Origin: Liolophura sinensis
Taxonomy: Eukaryota > Mollusca > Polyplacophora > Chitonida > Chitonidae
Direction of reading: 5' to 3'
Assembly: GCF_032854445.1 (NCBI RefSeq)
Contig: NC_088298.1
Location: forward strand, 5,268,160-5,332,159
Length of the DNA stretch: 64,000 nt
The translations under genes were made by a program, and so were the position numbers. The notes beneath the pieces were generated by a model that ran no database searches, was not told the DNA's origin, and was given only the letters and a program-made list of their open reading frames with translations. This document shows positions 48,838-58,117 of this stretch, one piece after another; the stretch's first letter is position 1, and the number at the start of each line of letters is the position of its first letter.

Positions 48838-50130
48838 CGGATGTCCCGTCGCTTCGTGCTATTGCCCTGTCGTTTTGTTACATCGCCGCGTCGCTTCGTG
48901 CTATTACCCTGTCGTTTTGTTACATCACCCCGTCGCTTCGTGCTATTGCCCTGTCGTTTTGTTACATCGCCCCGTCGCTTGGTGCCATCGTCCCGTTGTT
49001 TTAATTCATTTTCATATCGCTTGGTGCCATCGTCTCGTCGTTTTGTTCCATTTTTCTCGTCGCTAGGTGCCATCGTCTCGTCGTTTTGTTCCATTGTCTC
49101 GTCGCTTGGTGCCATTGTTCCGTCGTTTTGTTACATTGTCTCTTCGCTCGGTTCCATCGCCTCGTCGTTTTGTTCCATTGTCTCGTCGCTCGGTGCCATC
49201 TTCCGGTCGTTTTGTTCCATTTTTCTCGTCGCTTGGTGCCATCGTCTCGTCGTTTTGTTCCATTCTTATCGTCGCTTGGTGCCATCGTCCCGTCGTTTTG
49301 TTCCATTCTTATCGTCGCTTGGTGCCATCGTCTCGTCGTTTTGTTCCATTTTCTTGTCGCTTGTTGCCATTGTCCCGTCGTTTTGTTATATTGTCTCTTT
49401 GCTTGGTGCCATCGTCCCGTTGTTTTGTTCCATGTTTCTAGTTGTTTGTTGCCATCTTCCCGTCGTTTTGTTTCATTGTCTCGTCGTTTCGTGCCATCTT
49501 CCCTTTGTTTTGTTCCATTTTTCTCTTCGCTTGGTGCCATCGTCTCGTCGTTTTGTTTCGTTGTCTCGTCGCTTGGTGCCATTGTCCCGTCGTTTTGTTA
49601 CATTGTCTCTTCGCTTGGTGCCGTTGTTTTGTTCCATTTTTTTCGTCGCTTGTTGCCATCTTCCCGTCGTTTTGTTTCATTGTCTTGTCGCTTGGTGCCA
49701 TCTTCCCGTCGTTTTGTTCCATTATCACATAACTTCATCACTTCGTGCCATTGTCTCATCACTTCCTGCCATTGTCTCATCACTTCGTGCCATTGTCTCA
49801 TCGCTTCGTGCCATTGTCTCATCACTTCGTGCCATTGTCTCATCGCTTCGTGCCATTGTCTCATCACTTTGTGTCATTGTCTCATCGCTTCGTGCCATTG
49901 TGTCATCACTTCGTGCCATTGTTTCATCGCTTCGTGCAATTGTCTCATCACTTCGTGCCATTGTCTCATCGCTTCGTGCCATTGTCCTCACCTCTTCATG
50001 CCATTTTCTCATCGCTTCGTGCCATCATCCCACCGCTTCGTGTCATAATCCCACCGATTCATGTCATAATCCTACCGATTCGTGTCATAATCCCATCGAT
50101 TCGTGTCATAATCCCACCGATTCGTGTCAT
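48838..50130 (+). repeat. 21-bp / 42-bp tandem array, about 60 units, three sequence domains
   Basis: 48838 to about 49735 is built of 42-base dimers (TCGCTTGGTGCCATCGTC plus TCGTTTTGTTCCATT). From about 49736 to 49990 it is simple 21-base units TCACTTCGTGCCATTGTC; the end has CCGATTCGTGTCATAATCCC units. The period is a multiple of three and stop-free in several frames, which produces overlapping long frames on both strands (452 codons +, 193 codons -). None looks like a gene. Confidence 0.95.
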
Positions 50131-51421
50131 CGCCTTTTTTCTCTCCTACCATCGACGAGCGTTGTCCTCAACCGGGGTTCTGTATAGTAAACGATCTGTA
50201 TAGTAAATTGATTCTAATGACTTGACGAAAGGTAATCACTGTATCTGGGGGTTTCTGTATAAGTTGTGCGTGACTTGTGGAAAAAAAGTCATGGCCATTT
50301 TTCATCAAATGAAAGCATAATTTTTATGATCGTTCAACCGGTATATTACGACTTTCAGAGAGGAAAACTACATGATCTTATTATCGTGCATCGGGCGTTT
50401 ATGCAAATGCTAGAACGGGAAGAAGGCAACTTAGGCCTGGGCTATACTGCACGGAGATAATATCCTAGAGTAAAGCATAATTATAACATGCAGTGGAAAA
50501 CTTCAAAACGAATTAGGGAAGAAGACGTGAAATACGCGAACAGATGGCTGTGTTCTCAGAAAACGAAGAAGTTTCAGAATCGACCCGTAATCATTTGCAC
50601 CTATCCATTACGCGGGAGGCATATTAATATTGTTTTTTAATATTAAGAGAAAAGTTTTCAACGAACACAAATGGCAGACATTCATTTTCTCTCAGAGATT
50701 ATATAATTTATGATGAAGAATTTAGTCAAGCGTATTAACTATACTGATGTAATTACAGGGACAGGTAAGATAGGGCCAAACGACAAGAGAAAAATAATTG
50801 ATATGCTTTTGTTCGTTTTCTGTCGAGTTTATAGATTTTTTTCAAAACTGCATCTGTCATTTAGGCATTAGATATAATAATTTAAGAGTGGTTATTTCAC
50901 GTGTATACTTACGGGGTTTTTATGCTATTCTCTAGTAATCACGTTACAGTGAAAAAAGATCACAAGATCATACTTTTTATCTATTGTGGGTTGTTTTTTT
51001 TGACTGAGCATTGTTTATCATGATGTATACAGCGATATAGAAAATATACAACATGTCCCAAAACCGTTGCACGAAACCAGAGTTGCTCTTAGAGGTTTTC
51101 CGCACAAAAGTGTCTCTACAAAAGTCTACACTACATAATGAAAACGCAAGTAATGTCAAACAATTAATGTATAACTCTTCTTCGGTATAAGCTATTGCGG
51201 TTAGACAGAAGTCCGTTTCTCAAAGCTCCGTGCTGTGTCTACTCATTTCCCATATGAATTTACACAAAAACAAACGGAGATGGCGCCTTTTGGAGTCATA
51301 ATGCAGGATGGTGAAGTGTTTGTGTATAGGCTTGTCTGTTGTGCTTTCGGTTTAAGTGCTGCGCGTTCGAGGGAAAGAATTGGTATGCCGTAAATTTTAT
51401 TAGAAAGTAAAACACGCATAT

Positions 51422-51496
<75 letters not shown>

Positions 51497-52308
51497 TGCC
51501 TTGTTCAAAATTACACGCAGAATGGAGGAAAACCGCCCCTCGTAAACCTACAGGAAACCAAACCAGTATGAAGCTAAAGCTGGGCACCTTGTTCCTGTTT
51601 TTACAGATGTAGGATGTAAAACCGTAAATGACGTGACTGTATGTAGGCCTCTAAGCATGTCCCTGAGTTAAATGCAAAACACACCAACGTGGAGAGTAAA
51701 GCTAGACGAGCGACAATGGGTGTGTGATAGCTGGACAAATGGTCACACATACGTAATCTCGGAAACTCGGCCTCTTGTCAGTTTTACCTTAGTTAGGGTT
51801 TTATGCTATCTGTTCATGTATAAATGCTTGAAGGAGATGAAAACAAAAAATAACAAAATCAGATGAAAAAGCGTGAAAAATTAATTGCAAATATGGCCTG
51901 TGATATATTTTTTTCCAAGACAAAAAGGTTATTTGGAAATATTTTTTTATGGTGAATATTTAGGACCGCCTTTCGGTATTAATCGTCTTTGCATAATGAT
52001 GTTCTAAATAAGGACGTGACACATGTCTGATAAATATATTTTATCAGACGCATATTTGTTAAGCATATTTGTTAGTTGAAAAGACGTAATCCTAGTGCAA
52101 ATATATTTATCAAACAATACAAAATTATTTTCAAGTGTCTTTTTCTCTTTAAAGAAAAAATCGAAAAAAATATAGCAGACCAGATTCACAACTAACTTTT
52201 CGTTATCTGTCATCTCAACTTTTTGTAATTTTTGTGTTTTCTCGCCTTTAAGAAGTAGCAACTTCTACGTCCACTAGTACTAAATCAATCCACGAAAATG
52301 TTGGAATT
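50131..52308. other. AT-rich unique DNA around an (AT)n tract
   Basis: No gene or repeat recognised besides the microsatellite. Confidence 0.5.
51418..51495. repeat. (AT)n microsatellite
   Basis: About 78 bases with one phase interruption near 51432. Confidence 0.98.
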
Positions 52309-52373
52309 CAGTAGCAGTATAAACCAAAATATTATTGAGTACGTCGAGAAGATACTAATCAAATAAATTAAAC
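52309..52373 (+). mobile_element. Family A SINE 3' remnant
   Basis: Short piece with ATTATTGAGTACG and AATCAAATAAATTAAAC. Low information content. Confidence 0.45.
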
Positions 52374-52583
52374 AAATAATATAAACCACTGCTGATCTGA
52401 GTTTTAGTTCCCAACATGGATAGAGAGCAGGGTGTGTGGATTCAAACCCAGGTTTGGTGAATTTGTAGATTTTTCCGCCCACGCTGTCCATTTGTATGGT
52501 GACAATAATTTAGTCGTCAGTAACCCTTGTGTGGCAGTTGGCGCTGTTTTATGTTAGCTGAAGGCCGTTTGTCCTCTACTAAT

Positions 52584-52713
52584 GTATTTATTTATTTATT
52601 TGATTTACGTTTTACAACGTATTCAAGAATATTTCATGTATCCGTCGGTGGGAGGAAAACGGACAGAGCTTGGGGGGAAACAAACGATCATCCGCAGGTT
52701 GCTGACAGACTCT
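52584..52713 (-). mobile_element. Family A SINE, 5'-truncated
   Basis: Only the 3' half is present, with its tail at the left. Direct repeats tctactaat at 52575-52583 and 52714-52722 abut the truncated end, so the truncation happened at integration. It is followed directly by the copy at 52741. Confidence 0.83.
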
Positions 52714-52740
52714 TCTACTAATATGGCATGCAAGTGTATA

Positions 52741-52990
52741 TTTATTTATTTATTTGATTGGTGTTTTACGCCGTTCTCAAGAATATTTCACTTATACGAC
52801 AGCGGCCAGCATTATAGTGGGTGGAAACCGGACACAGCCCGGGGAAACCCACGACCATCCGCAGGTTGCTGGCAGACCTTCCCACATACGGCCGTAGAGG
52901 AAGCCAGCATGATCTGGACTTGAACTCACAGCGACCGCATTAGTGAGAGACTCCTGGGTCATTACGCTACGCTGAGCCACGGAGGCCCCC
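52741..52990 (-). mobile_element. Family A SINE, near full length
   Basis: Reads on the minus strand from GGGGGCCTCCG (52990 leftwards) to a (TTTA)n tract at 52741. The B box is intact, the A box has a small deletion. Flanked by agtgtata at 52733-52740 and 52995-53002, a probable target-site duplication. It lies 20 bases from another copy of the same family and orientation. Confidence 0.88.
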
Positions 52991-53384
52991 TGCCAGTGTA
53001 TACGTCAGACGTGGAGTGTGAATGTTCATTAATAACTTGCCAAAGGCCTGTGGTTTATATCCGATTTCTCCACCCATAAAACTGGCCACTTTTATGGCCA
53101 TGGAAACACTGCGTGTACCTCCTTACTCATCAGCCGTGACATGTTTTGTTTCTACTTGCATCATGCAATGTTATTTGCCATTAGTTTTATTGATACGTGT
53201 AATATATGGGCTAATATAATGACTGCCTGATTGTGTTTCACGAACATTTCACTTATTGGGTCAGCTTCATGGGAGGCAAAAAATCGCCGGTAATTGACGA
53301 ACTTTCTCAAATGTTATGCATGCATCTAGAATCACTGGCTGAGCGAGCTTATGCGTTATCTTCGACACTCACAATCTTTGGTTG

Positions 53385-53629
53385 TGTCTAATTCCGCTTA
53401 ACCCTGGAGTAGCGGATTTACATTCATCGTGTTGAATTATAGATCATCATGCACGTTAGATATATAAACAATCAAAGTACAACTGAGATACATATTACAT
53501 TATCGACGATTTATATACCGGCATCATGTGGCTTCACCCAGTCGTCTAAAACATGCCATGTGTCTTTCGAACATCATTGAAAGCTGTTTTCTGCTTCTCT
53601 TTGCATGATTCTTTTCTAATTTCGTATGA
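53385..53629 (-). repeat. Dispersed repeat D, diverged tandem copy
   Basis: Repeats the order TTGTGTCTAATTCCGCTTAA, ATTCATCGTGTTGAAT, ATCATTGAAAGCTG seen in the neighbouring copy 2, in the same orientation, with much more divergence. Repeat D is thus locally duplicated head-to-tail. Confidence 0.6.
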
Positions 53630-54035
53630 TGGTTGATTTGGTGTGTCCAAGTTATTCCATTAAACGACTTTAATGAAACCTTGGCAGTCGTTACAATGAG
53701 TATAATCCTCTTGTAAGTACAATTATTGGCGGAGCGTCCAGAATCTCTGGCACTCTGTTTCATGATTGTGTCTAATTCCTCTTAACCCGGGGGTATTGGG
53801 GCTGTATATTCATCGTGCTGAATTTTTCCACGTTGGGTAAATGAATAGGCCTACTGATTTCCCCCATTCGTCTATATACCTTTCCAAGATCATTGAAAGC
53901 TGTTGACTGCTTCTACTGGGCATGATTCCGTCCTATTTTAACACTGCATACTTCTTGGTTCTTGGAAATGGCCTTGCTGTTACTGACCTGGGACATTCAT
54001 TTTGGTTTACGGCCGGTATACGAATGTCTGCATCG
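53630..54035 (-). repeat. Dispersed repeat D, copy 2 (inverted)
   Basis: Reverse-complement partner of 31455-31905. It lacks about 20 bases that copy 1 has between two conserved blocks. Confidence 0.75.
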
Positions 54036-54251
54036 AGGCATGGAATGATATAAGCATACATGTACATAGGCCAAACCTATATTGGTGTAGAGCAAGAGAC
54101 ATCTAAGGAAATTGATGGACGACAACTCTAAAAGGACTACGTGAGCTGTGCATTACTTATTTCCACCATGGAGACAGAAAAATAAGTATACTGTTATATG
54201 TAATGTAATTATTCCTCCGCGGAATCGTCACTGAGTGCCCGAGGGGCAATA

Positions 54252-54338
54252 AATGTGGAAGTCGCTGTGAATTCAAGTCTAGCTCGTGGGAAGGTCTTGA
54301 CGCGACCAACGGATGATTGTGAGTTTAAGTCAGGCTCA
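54252..54338 (+). mobile_element. Family A SINE 5'-half fragments
   Basis: Two B-box-like pieces (GTGAATTCAAGTC, GAGTTTAAGTC) in tandem directly before the full-length copy at 54350. Confidence 0.5.
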
Positions 54339-54349
54339 AGCTGGCTTAA

Positions 54350-54617
54350 GGGGGCCTCCGTGGCTCAGTCGGTTAAAGCGCTAGCGCAGCGTAATGACCC
54401 AGGAGTCTCTCACCAATGCGGTCGCTGTGAGTTCAAGTCCAGTTCATGCTGGCTTCCTCTCCGGCCGTACGTGAGAAGGTCTGTCAGCAACCTGCGGATG
54501 GTCGTGGGTTTCCCCCGGGCTGTGCCCGGTTTCCACCCACCATAATGCTGGCCGCCGTCGTATAAGTGAAATATTCTTGAGTAGGGCGTAAAACACCATC
54601 CAAAAAAAAAAAAAAAA
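54350..54617 (+). mobile_element. tRNA-derived SINE, family A, full-length reference copy
   Basis: Best copy of the commonest repeat in the window. The 5' end GGGGCCTCCG leads into a pol III A box TGGCTCAGTCGG (54361-54372) and B box GTTCAAGTCC (54431-54440). The body follows, then a 3' domain with GTATAAGTGAAATATTCTTG and GGCGTAAAACACCA, and an A-rich tail. It is flanked by an 11-bp direct repeat with one mismatch, agctggcttaa at 54339-54349 and agctagcttaa at 54617-54627, consistent with LINE-driven insertion. The 3' domain resembles conserved metazoan SINE 3' domains (Nin-DC type comes to mind), which needs a database check. Confidence 0.9.
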
Positions 54618-54629
54618 GCTAGCTTAAAA

Positions 54630-54871
54630 TTCCTCTCAGGTGGGATGTGAGAAGATCTTCCAGCAACCTGCGGAAGGTCGTAGGTACATGTCCAGCTCAT
54701 GCTAACTTCCTCTTCCGTCGCACGTGTGAAGGTGTCAGCGACCTGCAGATTGTTGTGGATTGGCTCCCGACTCTACCCGGTCCCCCCCTCCCCCCATAAT
54801 GCTAGCTGTCTTCATGTAAGTGAAATAATCTTGAGGACGGCATAAAGCGTCAATCACATAAATTAAAAAAG
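54630..54871 (+). mobile_element. Family A SINE, degenerate
   Basis: Diverged copy with CAGCAACCTGCGGAAGG, CCAGCTCATGCTAACTTCC and a weak 3' domain ending near 54871. With 54252 and 54350 it forms a SINE cluster. Confidence 0.65.
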
Positions 54872-54884
54872 TGTATTCAATGCA

Positions 54885-55318
54885 TATATAATCGACTGAG
54901 CTAACCATATAATGCCAATATAATCGACTAAGTTAACCATATAATGCATATATAATCGACTGAGTTAATGTAATACACATATAGTCGACTGAGTTAACCA
55001 TATTAATGCATATATAATCGACTGAGTTAACCATATAATGCATATATAATCGACTGAGTTAATGTAATACACATATAGTCGACTGAGTTAACCATATAAT
55101 GCATATATAATCGACTGAGTTAACCATATAATGCATATATAATCGACTGAGTTAATGTAATACACATATAGTCGACTGAGTTAACCATATAATGCATATA
55201 TAATCGACTGAGTTAACCATATAATGCATATATAATCGACTGAGTTAACCATATATTGCATATATAATCGACTGAGTTAACCATATAATGCATATATAGT
55301 CGAGTTAACCAGTCGATT
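54885..55318 (+). repeat. About 30-bp tandem array (ATAATCGACTGAGTTAACC), about 14 units
   Basis: Units share TATAATCGACTGAGTTAACC. A variant pair with GAGTTAATGTAATACACATA then AGTCGACTGAG recurs three times with a standard unit between, a higher-order repeat of about 92 bases. Confidence 0.93.
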
Positions 55319-56041
55319 AAGGAAGTCTTTGGCTCTTGAGTGAAGCCCCCAGAAATGACGATACCAAAAATGCCATAGTTTTTATACTTTTTAAATTCGT
55401 AAATTGTAATAGCTAAAAAACTTCAACGCTTTTACTCTTTCTCTTCCTTGACGAACGGCAATAGTTCGTTGACAAATGTACCAGTAAACATTAAATCCAT
55501 GCATGTGTTTGGTCTAAGGGGGATAACCATGTAATAACCATCATATCCATCAACGCAAGTCAAAACTGTTATTTTCTCGAAGAGAGCTTCATTTATACTA
55601 CACCTATCATTGAGCTATGAAGATCTCTTTGGCTTTGGCAGCAGCAAAGATGAAAAAAAGAAAGAAAGAATTTCAGTATTTGAATATAGGAAGGATTATC
55701 TTTGACATGATTCTGTAGGGGACATGGCAGCAACTTGAGAGTGGTCGGGGGTTTCTCACAGGTTCTGCTCATTCGTCTCTCAAAAACACAACGCTGGTCG
55801 CCGTGGTATATGTGAAATATGCTTGAGTATGGCGTAAAACACCAATCAAATATATAAATAAATTACTATTCTGTAGGTTTACTGAACTCTCAGTTAACGT
55901 GCTTTAAAATGTTGGTTCAATCCCATCTTAGGGCAGTGAATTTTCGAGATTTCTTAGTCCTCGGGTCTTGCGTGACAGTAAAATGGTTGACAGCTCTCAT
56001 GCGTTAGGTAGTATTTCAAAAAGTCACAAACACCACTTGCT
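55319..56041. other. Unique DNA with one SINE half
   Basis: Nothing recognised outside 55724-55862. Confidence 0.5.
55724..55862 (+). mobile_element. Family A SINE 3' half, TATATGTG variant
   Basis: GGCAGCAACTTGAG at the left, then CGTGGTATATGTGAAATATG and a tail. Same 3' variant as 40899. Confidence 0.75.
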
Positions 56042-56293
56042 TACACTGAAAAAAGTAATCTGTTAATTTTAACAGAAAGTCTGTTGTCTAAACGATGTTG
56101 GAATGTATTCTGTTATTATAACACAATGTTGTGTCTAACATAATATTCTGTTAGTCTAGTAGAATGTTTATGGCGAATTTTATAGAATATGTGTTATATT
56201 TTACAGAACAATCTGCAACAACAGAATACATTCTAGCATCACTCAGACAACAGACTTTCTGTTAAACTTTAACAGATTAATTTTTTGAGTGCA
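56042..56293. mobile_element. Palindromic MITE, TACACT family, best copy
   Basis: TACACTGAAAAAAGTAATCT at the left and its near inverse ending TTTTTTGAGTGCA at the right. Complementarity continues for about 75 bases, through AACAGAAAGTCTGTTGTCT and TGTATTCTGTT. The central part is also rich in CTGTT/AACAG repeats, so the whole element can fold into a hairpin. No ORF. Confidence 0.8.
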
Positions 56294-56443
56294 TTAACAC
56301 TTTAACAACTAATCTGTTTATAAATTGGCAGAATATAGGGTCTGCTATATAACATGTATTCTGAGAGATGGCAAAACTAGATTATATGCGTGTTATTAGA
56401 TACAGTTCTAAACTATACATTATATTATGTATGATACAGAGCT

Positions 56444-56560
56444 GAGTAGTGGTTAGAGGCCCGGGCTTTTCAATCCCTATAGAGCATGAGGCGCGGGTTC
56501 AAATCCGGTCTAGGACAGAGAATTTGAGCGATGCACGGTATTTACCGTTTGTAGGGCCTG
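56444..56560 (+). mobile_element. tRNA-like sequence, probable remnant of another tRNA-derived SINE
   Basis: GTAGTGGTTAGAGG resembles a pol III A box and GGGTTCAAATCC (56508-56519) a B box. A T-arm mismatch and no convincing acceptor stem argue against a functional tRNA gene. The sequence continues without a tRNA 3' end. Confidence 0.45.
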
Positions 56561-56739
56561 GTGACGACGCCCGTGTGTTGGCCCTGTTGTGCATTATAAC
56601 TCTAGTCTCAGTGGTAGAAAATCTTTTAATGTACTATATGTAAAATCTGCCAATTTGATAGCTGAAGCTTTATTGAGAATGCCTTGGTTTCGTCAGCCAC
56701 AAACATGTATGGCCATCGCCCTATGAGTCAAATTTATAG

Positions 56740-56952
56740 AGCTTCCGTGGCCAAGTCTCACCAATGCGGTGGCTGTGAGTTCAAGTCCAGCTCATGCTGA
56801 CTTCCTCTCCGACCGTACGTGGGAAGGCCTGTCAGCAACCTCTAGGTGATCTTGGGTATATCCCGGGCTCCTCCCACCAAAATGTTGGCCGCCGTTTTAT
56901 AAAAGTGAAATATGTTTGAGTACGTAGAACACCAAAATAAATAAATAAATTG
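56740..56952 (+). mobile_element. Family A SINE with A-box deletion
   Basis: Starts AGCTTCCGTGGCCAAGTCTC, so the segment between the A box and GTCTCACC is deleted. B box, body and tail are present. Confidence 0.8.
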
Positions 56953-57029
56953 AAATTTATTCTTGAGTACCGCGCTAAACACCAAAAATTCAAAGCAATC
57001 AGTGGTTTCTTATATAAGTAAAAGTAGCC

Positions 57030-57175
57030 AGGTCTGGCAGCAACCTGTGGATGGTCGTGGGTTTCCCCTCAGGCTCTGCCCGTTTTCCTCCCACCATAAT
57101 GCTGGCCGCCGTCGTATAAGTGAAATATTATTGAGTACGGCGTAAAACACCAATCAAATAAATAAATAAATAAAT
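57030..57175 (+). mobile_element. Family A SINE, well-preserved 3' half
   Basis: Starts AGGTCTGGCAGCAACCTG and keeps the full 3' domain and tail. A 30-base 3' remnant at about 56960-56990 lies just before it. Confidence 0.85.
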
Positions 57176-58117
57176 TCGAGTAAAGTTACTCGATTTTTTT
57201 TGTTAACCCAGTAAATTCCATTAGAAACTTTGGATCCTGTAGCGGTCTTTTCTGACCATATTGGGACCAGTGACGTCATATCTTGTTTTTTGCTACAACA
57301 CACACACACAGACTTCTATATTCCATCAATCAAAATGAATAATTCACTTATAACCTTACAAATCGACCCAGTCCTAATTTTAGTATATGCTGAATTCCAA
57401 ATTTAGTCACTCGGGTTTTGATGACGGAAAAATCTTGAATTAGCAAATAGTCTAACAATAATCCAGCCGTTGTAACTTCTGAAACTACACGTCAAACTGA
57501 CATCCGCCATGTTTTGTATACTAGAGCCTATAGGTAGAGATATGTGCTGGCTGTTGAAAGATATGCTGTTGAAAACGAGATCCAGGGCACATAGAGCAGC
57601 TTTTTATTTGGAAGAAAAAAATAGGTGGGAAAGTTCGTCAGTAACTCGGTTGTGGATACTCCGGTTTGGTCCAGTTATAAAACTGACTTCCGCACACAGT
57701 TTTTAAGCGATGACTTTTAGAGAATGGCGTTATCCTTGTTTTTTGTTCTATTAAAATTTTCCTTTACAGAAAAAGGTGCAGATGGGCTTCATCCGATTTT
57801 ACGTTCATTTTTGTGATGTAATGGCTAATATTTATGAGACCTTATGGGCCTTTTGTCTAAGGAAGTAATCATTTACTATGTATAATTTAAAACACACAAA
57901 CTTCTAACATGGCCAAATGTGAACGTTCATACTTGTGGGTGGACCGTGGGATTTACCCGTACCTGGATCCGTACATGTTTACTGACTGTTCCTATCGCGA
58001 TGTAAACAATTACTATTTCAAGTAAAAACACCCTAGATCATCTTATAAATGTGGAATATTTACTGTACAAGGAAAACATTTACACATTATGGGTAAATCA
58101 AAGACATGCAGTAATCA
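57176..58117. other. Unique DNA before the 61-bp array
   Basis: Nothing recognised. Immediately left of the array the sequence CAGTAATCACTGAATGTTTAC already resembles the unit start. Confidence 0.5.

Noticed and set aside
49001-49582. 193-codon open frame on the - strand with charged repeats
   Set aside because: Same array, complementary strand; no flanking coding signal.
48829-50187. 452-codon open frame on the + strand
   Set aside because: It lies almost wholly in the 21/42-bp tandem array, with equally open frames on the other strand; a repeat artefact.
54350-54545. Protein-coding frames across SINE copies (many in both orientations)
   Set aside because: Frames recur wherever the SINE occurs, are terminated at its ends and differ by indels among copies.
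56444-56530. Functional tRNA gene
   Set aside because: A and B boxes are recognisable, but stems are imperfect and there is no acceptor-stem match; better read as a SINE remnant.
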